DNA from: a virus
IMG/VR virus record: IMGVR_UViG_3300028590_000036
Location: 1 to 45,310 of that record
Length of the DNA: 45,310 nucleotides
Strand: one strand, 5' to 3'
Shown here: one piece after another, positions 1 to 6,870 of the stretch
Position numbering within the stretch: position 1 is the first letter of the stretch
Layout of the letters: each line of letters starts with the position of its first letter
Program-made: the position numbers and the translations under genes
The notes under the pieces: generated by a model
What the model saw: the letters and a program-made list of their open reading frames with translations, nothing else
The model's database searches: none
Told to the model about the DNA's origin: nothing

Positions 1-142
1 GTATGGGTAATCGTCAAGAAAGGTTGACGCCACCTCGCGCCTTTTCCCTCTCTATTCAAAAAAGTGCTCTGACCTGCGGTTTTGCGAGGAATTTCGCGGA
101 TGTCGACTCGTTTTTCGCCGAGTGCGCCTTCGAAATTGATGC

Positions 143-192
143 CCGGCCGCGCATACCCCCCCGGAAAATTCACGCGGCCGGACATACCCCCC
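143..192. repeat. Inverted repeat and C-rich direct repeat after integrase
   Basis: A 9-bp inverted repeat (CCGGCCGCG at 143-151, CGCGGCCGG at 173-181) is interleaved with two copies of CATACCCCCC (152-161 and about 183-192). It lies just downstream of the integrase stop codon on the minus strand. It could form a hairpin that ends integrase transcription, but there is no T-run on the minus strand, so this is only terminator-like. No gene is supported in bases 1-195. Confidence 0.4.
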
Positions 193-195
193 CAA

Positions 196-1656
196 TTATC
201 GCTTGGCGACCGAGTCGAGAATGGAGGTGGTGAGGGCCTGGCGGTCGGGGGCAATGGACACCACGTCGATCGCGACTTTGCCGGGAGTGCGCTTTCCTGC
301 CCCGAGCCTCTGCATGGTGATCTTCACGCTGAGCCGGAGGAGCGCTCGTTTGTCGACGAGTTCCATGTCACCCCAGATCAGGAGCGCGTCCCGAGCCAGG
401 ACATCCAACAGCGGCGAGATGAGTGCGGCCTTGCGCTGGGTTTCCAGGTCGGCGATCTGGGGGAGGAGTTCGGCCTCGGCGTCGACGAGAGAGGCCACCG
501 ACAGTTTCCCCTGCTTGGCGTACGTCCTGTATTCCTCGAGCCGCTTCTTCAGGGCGTTGAGCTCGGTCTCGATAAGAACCAGCCCGGCGTCCGGCGGCGG
601 CACATCTTCGTCGATATCGAACAGAACCGTATCGGCTTTCCAACCAGCGATGATCTCCCGGACGCGGTCGGTGACGTATTTGTCGGAGTCGTCGGCCCGG
701 CGCGTGAGGCATCCGTTGGTGCGGCAGACGTAGCGCCCCCCTCGGCCACGGTTCTGCCAGCAGACAGGCTCGCCGCACACTCCGCAGACCATGATGTTCG
801 TCAGTAGGTGCTCGGGATGCTTGCCCCGGGGCTCCGCCAGTTTGTTTCCCTCGATCCTCGCGACGAGCTGCTGGTGCTGGTCCTCGGTGATGATGGCAGG
901 CCAGGTCCCCTTAGACACGACCTCTCCGTAAAGAGTGCGGAGCCCGGCGATCTTCGGTCGGATCAGGACTTGCCGGATCGTGGTGATCGTCCAGGACCCT
1001 TCCTTCTGCGCGCGGGGGACTCCTCTCGCCGTCCACTCCCGCTGCACCGCCCGCAACCGCCCACCGGCAAGGATGTGATCGACGGCCCAGCGGATCGCGT
1101 CGGCGGCAATCGGGTCCTCCTGCCACGTCCAGGTGCCGTCGGGCTCGTAGACCTTCTGGTAGCCGAATCCGAGCTTGGCGTGGGGGTTGCCAGAGAGGGC
1201 GCGCTTGCGGATGTCTCGCTTGATCCGGTCGGAGAGCTGGTCGCTTTCGTGTTCGTTGACGACGGCCTTGATGCCGGTGGACAGCCGCGCGTTCGTGTCG
1301 GTGAGGTCCAGGAGCTCGCCACCGGAGCACAGCAGCACCCCCCGCTCGACACAGAGGTCCCGGAGTTCGACCCACTCCTTCAGGCGGCGGGAGGTGCGGG
1401 ACTGCTCCCAGATGACCAGGACGTCACCGGGCTGGAGTACGGTCAGCAGCCGCTTGTAGCCGGGGCGGTCCTTCGCGGCGAATCGGCTGGCGCTGGTGTC
1501 GTCGGTGATCTCCGGTCCGGGGGTCCAGCCGTTGGTGGCGATGACGTCACGCCCGACCTCGAGCTGCTGGGGGACCGAGCACTTCTTGCCGCCCTTGCTG
1601 TCGCTGACTCGGGCGTAGAGGACAGCGCGGCGGGTGCGGGCAGTGGTGGGCTTCAT
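196..1656 (-). CDS. int: Large serine integrase
   Basis: Site-specific recombinase of the large serine family, expected to integrate and excise the phage genome between attP and a host attB. The N-terminus has the resolvase signature YARVS with the likely catalytic Ser18. It is followed by the conserved arginine-rich stretch and the long linker helix near residues 130-160. A recombinase domain begins near residue 165 (LGFGYQKVYEPDG). A zinc ribbon follows (CGVCGEPVC, then CRTNGC), then a coiled coil near residues 370-415. At 486 aa it is a normal length for the family and appears intact. The ATG at 1656 gives the complete N-terminal YARVS segment. It is transcribed away from the attP-like dyad directly upstream. 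I infer integrase function from the complete domain order. Confidence 0.96.
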   Translation of the reverse strand: MKPTTARTRRAVLYARVSDSKGGKKCSVPQQLEVGRDVIATNGWTPGPEITDDTSASRFAAKDRPGYKRLLTVLQPGDVLVIWEQSRTSRRLKEWVELRDLCVERGVLLCSGGELLDLTDTNARLSTGIKAVVNEHESDQLSDRIKRDIRKRALSGNPHAKLGFGYQKVYEPDGTWTWQEDPIAADAIRWAVDHILAGGRLRAVQREWTARGVPRAQKEGSWTITTIRQVLIRPKIAGLRTLYGEVVSKGTWPAIITEDQHQQLVARIEGNKLAEPRGKHPEHLLTNIMVCGVCGEPVCWQNRGRGGRYVCRTNGCLTRRADDSDKYVTDRVREIIAGWKADTVLFDIDEDVPPPDAGLVLIETELNALKKRLEEYRTYAKQGKLSVASLVDAEAELLPQIADLETQRKAALISPLLDVLARDALLIWGDMELVDKRALLRLSVKITMQRLGAGKRTPGKVAIDVVSIAPDRQALTTSILDSVAKR

Positions 1657-1670
1657 GGGTGGCCTCCGTG

Positions 1671-1720
1671 GGGTACGTATTAAAAATGCTAGTGCAGATG
1701 AAGGTAATTAATACGTACCC
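1671..1720. other. attP: Candidate attP site
   Basis: A 50-bp element with perfect 13-bp inverted arms: GGGTACGTATTAA at 1671-1683 and TTAATACGTACCC at 1708-1720. A 24-bp asymmetric centre separates them. It starts 14 bp upstream of the integrase start codon. Attachment sites of large serine integrases are about 40-50 bp, imperfectly dyad symmetric, and usually next to the integrase gene. The exact centre falls at 1695/1696 (CA). The alternative is an operator or promoter for the integrase; the two roles are not exclusive. Confidence 0.6.
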
Positions 1721-1881
1721 TTGCCCACTCACGTCAACGATTCTTCCACCCGGCCTCGATCACGGGGGCGCCCGGGGGGATCGGGAGGGCTGTGACCTGG
1801 GGAAACGTCTGCGGCGTCTAGCCGGGTCGACAAGGGGAGGGGTACTGTACATCTACCCGCTGAGCCCCGAGGAGCCCCGAG

Positions 1882-2667
1882 TTGAGCCGACTGCTGTACG
1901 GATACCGCCGGACGGAGACTGGTGTCGAACCGGTCCCGGAGGAGGCGCGTGTCGTGCAGGAGATCTTCGAGGAGTTCCTGGCTGGGACGAAGGTGCAGCG
2001 GATCGCTCAGTCCTTGGCGAAGCGCGATCTGCGGGGCCGCCGGGGAGGACTGTTCACCAGCCCGCAGGTGCACCGCATCCTCCGCCAAGCGACGTACGCC
2101 GGTGCCGACGAGGGGTGCCCCGCTCTGGTCTCGCAGGCCGTCTTCGATGCCGCCCAGGAGAAGCTGGACAGTCCGGAGCGACAGAGCTTCGAGAGGGGGC
2201 AGCCTCCGGCGCATCTGCTGACGGGGATTGCCCGGTGCGGGGTGTGCGGCGCGGGGATGAAACGCTCGAGCCGGGGCAGCAGACAGCCCGACACCTACGC
2301 CTGCCCGAGCCTGGATCGCAGCACCCCCCACCCCGCGCGAGAGATGGCCTTCGTCGACGAGCTGGTGACGGAGACGCTGTTCTACATGATCAATACGGAT
2401 CACTTCGCCGAGGTGCTGGGGGCGGCCGTGGAGAAGCGGGCCCGACAGAAAGCGCTGCTGGGCCGGGCCCCCGATTCGCCGCTGATCGACCTGGCCGAAG
2501 CGACAGACCCGCGCCAGGCATGGGAGGACCGTCCGCTGGAGTGGAAGCGGAGCCTCCTCAAGGACACCTTCCGCATCACGATCCTGACGGTGCCGAAGGA
2601 GAAGAAAGGTCGACACAACGGGCTCGATCCGCAGTTCGTGGACATCAGGTGGGCGGAAGGTGTGTAG
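1882..2667 (+). CDS. Orphan recombinase-domain/zinc-ribbon protein
   Basis: A 261-aa protein that begins directly at the recombinase (DNA-binding) domain of a large serine recombinase (LLYGYRRTETGVEPVPEE). It continues through a zinc ribbon (CGVCGAGM, later CPS) to a C-terminal region ending near DIRW. The N-terminal resolvase domain with the catalytic serine is absent: a TGA at 1861 in this frame closes off anything upstream. The start is a TTG preceded by GAGGAG at about 1870. It diverges from the integrase across the attP-like dyad. It may be a decayed second integrase, or a DNA-binding accessory such as a directionality factor or regulator. The open frame and plausible ribosome site favour expression. 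Function is inferred only. Confidence 0.7.
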   Translation: MSRLLYGYRRTETGVEPVPEEARVVQEIFEEFLAGTKVQRIAQSLAKRDLRGRRGGLFTSPQVHRILRQATYAGADEGCPALVSQAVFDAAQEKLDSPERQSFERGQPPAHLLTGIARCGVCGAGMKRSSRGSRQPDTYACPSLDRSTPHPAREMAFVDELVTETLFYMINTDHFAEVLGAAVEKRARQKALLGRAPDSPLIDLAEATDPRQAWEDRPLEWKRSLLKDTFRITILTVPKEKKGRHNGLDPQFVDIRWAEGV

Positions 2668-2669
2668 CG

Positions 2670-3023
2670 ATGTACAAGACCGAGAAGGCGATGTGGGCGT
2701 GGCTGAGCAACTACTGGCGCGCCCTGGCGGAGATGTTTTCGACGTACCGGGAGCGGCGGGCCGGTAGGTTCCTGAAGGCGGCCCCCAAGCGCTTGGAGGG
2801 GGAGGGCGTCATCGGCTACGGAGCTGCATGGCCGAAGCGGGTGGCGCAGCGTCAGGGCGTTTCTATCGGAATGGAGCTTGGCATGTTGCTGCGCGTTTTG
2901 ATCGGTCTGGTCGCCGCCGTCGGCATTGCGGTCGCCATCGTCGGCCTGTCTTCGTACCACTGGGCGTCGTACCGATTCCGGCCGAAGCAGCGCGACGAGG
3001 ACTGGCCGACAACCGTAGTGTGA
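2670..3023 (+). CDS. Small membrane protein
   Basis: A 117-aa protein starting two bases after the stop of the orphan recombinase gene, so probably translated with it. The N-terminal half is basic and aromatic (MWAWLSNYWRALAEM). A single strong transmembrane segment lies near residues 70-95 (GMLLRVLIGLVAAVGIAVAI), followed by a short basic tail. I do not recognise a family. It may be a superinfection-exclusion or membrane accessory protein of the integration module, but nothing in the sequence shows that. Confidence 0.6.
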   Translation: MYKTEKAMWAWLSNYWRALAEMFSTYRERRAGRFLKAAPKRLEGEGVIGYGAAWPKRVAQRQGVSIGMELGMLLRVLIGLVAAVGIAVAIVGLSSYHWASYRFRPKQRDEDWPTTVV

Positions 3024-3070
3024 CGATTTGCACTTTCAGGTTGAAGCCTGATCTCGAGTAGGCTCGCGCC

Positions 3071-3106
3071 GGAGGCACTTCTACGCCAATTAATGGACGC
3101 CTCCGG
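3071..3106 (+). terminator. Hairpin after membrane protein gene
   Basis: GGAGGC near 3071 and GCCTCC near 3099 can pair around a 22-nt AT-rich loop. The stem extends by one or two bases on each side. No T-run follows. It is the first of three hairpins in the roughly 300-bp gap 3024-3322, which otherwise holds no gene I can support. Confidence 0.4.
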
Positions 3107-3114
3107 AATCTAAC

Positions 3115-3151
3115 TCCCCGCCGTCATCCGTGACTGGCGGGGATTTCTTTT
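3115..3151 (+). terminator. Intrinsic terminator
   Basis: TCCCCGCCGTCA (3115-3126) pairs with TGACTGGCGGGGA (3131-3143) around a TCCG loop with one mismatch, and is followed by TTTCTTTT. This is a good rho-independent terminator for the 1882-3023 operon, and it insulates the next gene. Confidence 0.8.
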
Positions 3152-3194
3152 GGTCGTGTCGGCCCGCCTGCACTGGCGATCGGCTGACACAAGC

Positions 3195-3271
3195 AGCCCC
3201 GGTTGGGTAATTCCTCGCCCCGCGCTTTCATGGGTGGTTTCGCGGTCGAGCTTGAGGTACCAACCGGGGCT
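3195..3271 (+). ncRNA. Long-stem hairpin upstream of esterase gene
   Basis: AGCCCCGGTTGG (3195-3206) and CCAACCGGGGCT (3260-3271) form a perfect 12-bp stem enclosing about 53 nt. A second small hairpin (CCGGA...TCCGG, about 3282-3300) lies just before the gene at 3323. It could be a second terminator (TTGTCGT follows), a structured leader or a small RNA. The large loop is unusual for a simple terminator. Confidence 0.4.
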
Positions 3272-3322
3272 TTGTCGTGCCCGGATGCCATGAGTCCGGG
3301 ATGAGTAAAAGCAGGTCCCGCA

Positions 3323-4288
3323 ATGCGAAAGATCTCAGTAGTTCTACTGTGCGCCGCCGCAATTCCCGTCACCGCCCTCACCGGCACCGCCCACGCCGAG
3401 GAAGCTCCCGATTGCCGGGACGTGGTCATCGGGGTCGGCGGCAATGGCCAGCGCTACGCCGAAAGCAAGGGCGCACGCACGATCATCACCGACATTCTGG
3501 CGGACAAGGACGCCGAGGGTTACCGGACCGAGAATGTCGATTACACGAGCTCTGTCTGGCCGACCGGTCCGTACACCAAGGACTACTCGGTCGAAGAGGG
3601 CCGGGCCGAACTGGATCGGGAGATCGCCGAATACCGGGCCGAGTGCCCGAACGGCGAGGTAACCGTCATCGGCCATTCCCTCGGCGCGGAAGTGGTGGAG
3701 ACACCCGACGCCGAGCACACCATTCTCCTGGGCGACCCGAGGGACCAGCAAGGTATATACAACGCGCTCCCCGGCGTATTCCCAGGTGCCTCCAATCCCG
3801 GCTCGCGAGATGCCGAAGCGGAAGGGGCGGTGAGTGTCTGCCGCGAGTTCGACGGCATTTGCGACACCGCCGCCCCCTGGAGTGACCCGGCCAAGTTCGT
3901 GCAGGGCACCGCAGGCTATCTGATGGGCTGGCACGGCTACTCCCCGGAGGAAGTCGACCAGTATCAGGGTGCAGCGCCGGGTGAATACCTGATCGACGCA
4001 CCCAAGCCGATCGAGTGGCTGCCGGAGTCGACGCCGACGGGAATCCCGGCAGCGCCGGAGCTGAGCCTGCCGGAAATCGCCCCGCCGGTCCCACTGCCGT
4101 CTGCTCAGGATTTCTACCCGCTCGAGCAGCTGGGCCAGCCGTACACGCCGACGCCGCTGGAGGAATACATCCCCGAGTGGGTCGAGCCGGTGCTGCCGCA
4201 GGAAGTCCTGAACTACGTGCCTCCGGCGCCCGAGCAGGTTTTCGTTCTGCCGCCCGCGCCGGAGTTCCACATCCCGGGGCTGTTCTGA
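3323..4288 (+). CDS. Secreted PE-PPE/cutinase-like serine esterase
   Basis: A predicted exported alpha/beta hydrolase of 321 aa. It has a clear signal peptide (MRKISVVLLCAAAIPVTAL, probable cleavage after AHA near residue 25). The nucleophile elbow GHSLG is at residues 117-121, with Ser119 as the likely nucleophile. The segments LGDPRDQQG and REFDGICD resemble the PE-PPE domain found in Corynebacteriales; that family acts on acyl esters. A His in GWHGYS may complete the triad. The C-terminal third is proline-rich (many PxLP and PAPE steps). It starts at an ATG after AGCAGG, lies behind two hairpins, and overlaps the next gene by one base. It could help breach the mycolate layer (LysB-like role) or act as a lysogenic-conversion factor. 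The hydrolase call is firm; the role is inferred. Confidence 0.85.
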   Translation: MRKISVVLLCAAAIPVTALTGTAHAEEAPDCRDVVIGVGGNGQRYAESKGARTIITDILADKDAEGYRTENVDYTSSVWPTGPYTKDYSVEEGRAELDREIAEYRAECPNGEVTVIGHSLGAEVVETPDAEHTILLGDPRDQQGIYNALPGVFPGASNPGSRDAEAEGAVSVCREFDGICDTAAPWSDPAKFVQGTAGYLMGWHGYSPEEVDQYQGAAPGEYLIDAPKPIEWLPESTPTGIPAAPELSLPEIAPPVPLPSAQDFYPLEQLGQPYTPTPLEEYIPEWVEPVLPQEVLNYVPPAPEQVFVLPPAPEFHIPGLF

Positions 4289-4653
4289 TGTTCGACTTGA
4301 GCAGTCCGGTCTCTCACATGTGCTTTGATGCCGTCGACGGACTCCGGGTGATAGTCGTGCTGCCCAGTTTCAGCTCGGAGGAAGCGACGCTCGGATCACT
4401 CAAGGAAATGATCGAGCAGGTTCGGGAGCTTTCCCCTAATGCGATCGAGTCGGTGAGCTGCTCGTACCCGAGGCGGTACGTGAAGTTCACGTCGGGTGGC
4501 GAGATCATATTCCTGAGCGAGCAGAGCAGAGGGAGTGGACGCGGGCTCTCTGGGGATCGCCTGTACATCCGCCACGGCGTATCGGAAGAGACTCGCCGGT
4601 CCATGCTCCCCGTGGTCTGCGCGCGCCCAGGTGGCATGATCACCTACTTCTAG
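4288..4653 (+). CDS. Small protein resembling the Walker B region of a terminase
   Basis: A 121-aa protein starting in a TGATG overlap with the esterase gene, so translationally coupled. Residues 69-121 align by eye with the ATPase core of this phage's own large terminase (residues 167-222). Both show SG, then GRG, an acidic position, LPVV or MPTV, and ARP followed by MI and Y. No Walker A motif is present, and the DE pair of Walker B is replaced by RH, so it should not be an active ATPase. It may be a relic or an adapted fragment of a P-loop protein, perhaps a regulator. I do not assign a function. Confidence 0.7.
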   Translation: MFDLSSPVSHMCFDAVDGLRVIVVLPSFSSEEATLGSLKEMIEQVRELSPNAIESVSCSYPRRYVKFTSGGEIIFLSEQSRGSGRGLSGDRLYIRHGVSEETRRSMLPVVCARPGGMITYF

Positions 4654-4797
4654 ATTTGCCGGAACATCGAGGGGCCAGACAGTCCTAGGAACTCGAGAAC
4701 CGGAAGTCGGGAGCGGTACTGCCAGGCGGACAGCGGGGGTTGGCCCCGTGTAGTCACCTGAATGCAGCATTGCCCCGGCGGTACAACTGAATAGGTC

Positions 4798-4869
4798 GTC
4801 TCACAGCAAAAGGGGCCAAGCGTCCGTTGATCGCGGTGCGCAGGCGGGGTTCAAGTCCCCGGTGAGACA
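4798..4869 (+). tRNA. Aberrant tRNA-like element (possible Ile GAT)
   Basis: A 72-nt element with a perfect 7-bp acceptor (GTCTCAC at 4798, GTGAGAC at 4862) and a perfect T arm (CGGGG TTCAAGT CCCCG). The middle is odd. The D region (4805-4819) forms no clear arm. The anticodon hairpin is long (4820-4841, about 7 bp with one bulge) with loop TTGATCG, which would give anticodon GAT but has C at position 37. It is either a divergent tRNA or a tRNA mimic. Bases 4654-4797 show nothing I can support. Confidence 0.45.
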
Positions 4870-5093
4870 CAAAGCGTGGGGTAGCTCCCTGCGCTGGTGA
4901 TGACAGAGTGTGCAGGCTGATGCGCGACCGGGCCTGCAATGTGCGCGATATCAGGACCCTGACAGCCCTGTGGGTGTTTACGGGATGGCTTAGCGGCCGG
5001 AAACTGATGCCTCAGCGGGCAAAGTCGCGGCGCCGGGTACATAGCCTTACGGTCCATGCCCCGGTCGGAGCCTAGGAAACTCCTCACCACCCT

Positions 5094-5166
5094 TGGTCTG
5101 TAGCTCAGAGGACAGAGCACCGGTCTACGAAGCCGGGTGTCGCAGGTTCGACTCCTGCCAGATCAG
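5094..5166 (+). tRNA. tRNA-Arg (ACG)
   Basis: A canonical cloverleaf: acceptor TGGTCTG with CAGATCA (one G-T pair), D arm GCTC/GAGC, anticodon stem CCGGT/GCCGG with loop CTACGAA, and T arm GCAGG TTCGACT CCTGC. The anticodon ACG reads arginine CGN codons. No complete CCA is encoded. The 224 bases before it (4870-5093) hold no tRNA or gene I can identify. Confidence 0.93.
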
Positions 5167-5254
5167 CAAACGAACCCTCGGAATGTGCGCACGACCTCCG
5201 GGGTAGTAGGGATCAGCCCACGCCTCTCGAAGAAGCGAACCTCGGGCTGGATTC

Positions 5255-5340
5255 GGAAGGTGCCGCTGAATGGTCGGCAACCGGTGTCGAATACCGGGGT
5301 GGGGTAAAACCCAGGGGTTCGATCCCTCCACCTTCCTCCA
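5255..5340 (+). tRNA. tRNA-Ser (CGA), CCA encoded
   Basis: A type II tRNA with acceptor GGAAGGT/ACCTTCC, anticodon stem CCGGT/ACCGG and loop GTCGAAT (anticodon CGA, serine). The long variable arm pairs GGGGT with CCC around AAAA. The T arm is AGGGG TTCGATC CCTCC. The 3' end encodes TCCA, so the CCA tail is in the DNA, as is common for phage tRNAs. Confidence 0.9.
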
Positions 5341-5408
5341 CGCCCCAACGGGTTGCTAGCGGCCACTTGATCAACGGCCGTGCTCGGGTTCGAATCCCGA
5401 GGGGGCTC
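5341..5408 (+). tRNA. Degenerate tRNA-like element
   Basis: A perfect T arm (TCGGG TTCGAAT CCCGA) is followed by a GGGGGCT acceptor strand. The upstream partner is poor: only GCCCC at 5342-5346 pairs, out of register. The body holds TTGCTAGCG and CACTTGAT, both also present in the tRNA-Ser(GCT) next door. It also has a 6-bp hairpin (5359-5381) with an 11-nt loop containing TTGATCAA. No normal D or anticodon arm can be drawn. The best reading is a rearranged or decaying Ser-type tRNA, or a tRNA mimic. Confidence 0.4.
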
Positions 5409-5409
5409 T

Positions 5410-5493
5410 GGAAGACAAATCGGCCGGGGGCCGAGCCGCGTTGCTAGCGCGTACGGGCACTTGATGTCTGGGGTTCGAGACCTCTGTCTTCCG
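5410..5493 (+). tRNA. tRNA-Ser (GCT)
   Basis: A type II tRNA: acceptor GGAAGAC/GTCTTCC, D arm TCGG/CCGA, anticodon loop TTGCTAG on stem CGCG/CGCG (anticodon GCT, reading AGC/AGU serine codons). The variable arm is GGCA/TGTC around CTTGA, and the T loop is TTCGAGA. The acceptor resembles that of tRNA-Ser(CGA), suggesting duplication of a Ser tRNA. Confidence 0.88.
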
Positions 5494-5496
5494 CAA

Positions 5497-5576
5497 CGGG
5501 GTGACCTCTTGGTAGAGGGAGCGGCCTGTAAAGCCGTGGCCGTAGTGCATTGGTGGTTCGACTCCATCCGCCCTGA
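5497..5576 (+). tRNA. tRNA-Tyr (GTA)
   Basis: Acceptor CGGGGTG pairs fully with CGCCCTG, allowing G-T pairs. The anticodon stem GCGGC/GCCGT carries loop CTGTAAA (anticodon GTA). It has a long variable arm, as expected for bacterial tRNA-Tyr, and T arm GGTGG TTCGACT CCATC. It starts four bases after the previous tRNA, so the cluster is probably one transcript. Confidence 0.9.
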
Positions 5577-5578
5577 CT

Positions 5579-5654
5579 GTGGCCGAAGCTGAAGCGGATA
5601 AGCGCCCGGTTGTGGTCCGGGTAGTAGTGGGTTCGAGTCCCACCGGCCACCCCA
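5579..5654 (+). tRNA. tRNA-His (GTG), CCA encoded
   Basis: Acceptor GTGGCCG/CGGCCAC, anticodon stem CCCGG/CCGGG with loop TTGTGGT (anticodon GTG), T arm GTGGG TTCGAGT CCCAC, and C plus CCA encoded at the 3' end. It is the last tRNA of the left cluster, two bases after tRNA-Tyr. Confidence 0.93.
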
Positions 5655-5705
5655 TCTCGCTTGTCCAATACATGCAGTTATCGCTATGAATGCATGGGAG
5701 GCCGA

Positions 5706-5984
5706 ATGTCGATCCCCGGCCGGAACACCCCGGAATGGCGAGCGCTGTGTAAGCGGCTCAAGCGGGAGCTCCCGAACATCTGCTGGGTCTGCGGCAACGA
5801 GATCGACCTCTCCCTGTCCGGCCGCGACAAGTGGGGCTGGAGCCTCGACCACGTCCGGAAGCTGTCCCTGCACCCGGAGCTCGCCGAAGACGAATCCAAT
5901 CTCCGCCCGGCTCATATGTGGTGCAACGCAACCCGAGGTGAGGGCGTACACGGCTACGTCAACGGCTCACAGAAGTGGGGATAG
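5706..5984 (+). CDS. HNH endonuclease
   Basis: A 92-aa HNH nuclease. It has a zinc pair CWVCG, the HNH core SLDHVRKLSLHPELAED then NLRPAHMWCN, and a short tail. The ATG at 5706 is preceded by GGGAGG at 5696-5702, which decides the start over in-frame ATGs upstream. Small HNH proteins next to the terminase genes assist cos cleavage in HK97-like phages, so a packaging role is likely. It opens the structural module right after the tRNA cluster. Confidence 0.9.
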   Translation: MSIPGRNTPEWRALCKRLKRELPNICWVCGNEIDLSLSGRDKWGWSLDHVRKLSLHPELAEDESNLRPAHMWCNATRGEGVHGYVNGSQKWG

Positions 5985-6299
5985 ATGTCGCGCGACGAAT
6001 ACACCAAGCACCCCGATGACGTTCTCGACTACGTATTCGACTGGGCCGACTGGCTTTCGACGGATGCGGACACGATTGTCGACTCCGACATAACCGTCAC
6101 TCCGGCCACCTCACCCGCGCTGGCTATCGACGACCCGGTCCCGCACATCACCCTGCCGACGAATGTTCGGGTCTGGTGCTCCAGCGGCCTCGACGGGCAG
6201 CGCTACATCGTGCGCAACCGAATCACAACTGCCGGTGGCAGGACAAAAACCAGTTCCATCACCATCTCGGTGACAAGCAAAGTTCAGCAGGTGATGTAA
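5985..6299 (+). CDS. Gp77-like fibre/tail adaptor protein
   Basis: A 104-aa protein abutting the HNH gene. It begins with an acidic segment (PDDVLDYVFDWADWL) followed by a compact beta-rich domain ending ITISVTSKV. This resembles short Ig-like adaptor proteins found beside fibre genes in many siphoviruses. It probably links a tail or head fibre to the virion. Family recognition is from pattern only. Confidence 0.65.
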   Translation: MSRDEYTKHPDDVLDYVFDWADWLSTDADTIVDSDITVTPATSPALAIDDPVPHITLPTNVRVWCSSGLDGQRYIVRNRITTAGGRTKTSSITISVTSKVQQVM

Positions 6300-6869
6300 A
6301 TGGCCGAGGAAGTTTACAACTGGAATATGCGAGCCAAGGTGCTCAAGTATGACGGTGAGCTGGTCCGGAATTTCGTGGCTACCCACGGATTCGAGCCGAA
6401 GCAGGCTGATTTCGAGGCGTACGGGATTCTTCCGACGGACGAAGTCGAGATCGACGGCAATGGCCTGCTGAACGGCGGCAAGCAGCGCATCAGCGATCTG
6501 ATCACCGGCACCGGCTCCCCCCAGGCGTTCAACCTGGCTCGGGGCGTGGCAGGCGTCGGCAACGGCACTGGTGGCTTCTCGGCGGCCCATACGTCGCTCC
6601 AGGGCGCCAGCCAGTATTACCTGGGTCTCGACGCCGCCCCCACCAGCGTGACCGGCGTGATCACCGCCTCGGCAACGTTCGGTGCGGGCATCGCGGAGTT
6701 CACCTGGGAGGAATGGGGCTGGGCCATCGCCACGGCCGCCCCGGTCCCCAACGCGAGCTTCGCCACCGCGACCACTTCCGGCGTGATGCTGAACCGCAAG
6801 CTCCAGACCCTCGGCGGCAAGTCGGGTGGCGCGGTGTGGGTTCTCCAGGCCACCGCAACCCAGAGCTGA
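6300..6869 (+). CDS. Putative structural (fibre-associated) protein
   Basis: A 189-aa protein starting one base after the adaptor gene stop. It is rich in Gly, Ala and Thr with predicted beta structure, and has no signal or transmembrane segment. The neighbouring adaptor and repeat proteins suggest a virion surface or fibre component. I do not recognise a specific family. Confidence 0.6.
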   Translation: MAEEVYNWNMRAKVLKYDGELVRNFVATHGFEPKQADFEAYGILPTDEVEIDGNGLLNGGKQRISDLITGTGSPQAFNLARGVAGVGNGTGGFSAAHTSLQGASQYYLGLDAAPTSVTGVITASATFGAGIAEFTWEEWGWAIATAAPVPNASFATATTSGVMLNRKLQTLGGKSGGAVWVLQATATQS

Positions 6870-6870
6870 T

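Noticed and set aside
1659-3023. 454-codon plus-strand frame covering the orphan recombinase gene
   Set aside because: The recombinase-domain similarity is in another frame. Only the last 117 codons (from 2670) look like a real protein.
4870-5093. Possible tRNA between the first tRNA-like element and tRNA-Arg
   Set aside because: There are D-arm-like words (TAGCGGCC) but no T arm or acceptor pair.
5163-5951. 262-codon minus-strand frame across the tRNA cluster
   Set aside because: It crosses four canonical tRNAs and the HNH gene and has no protein features.
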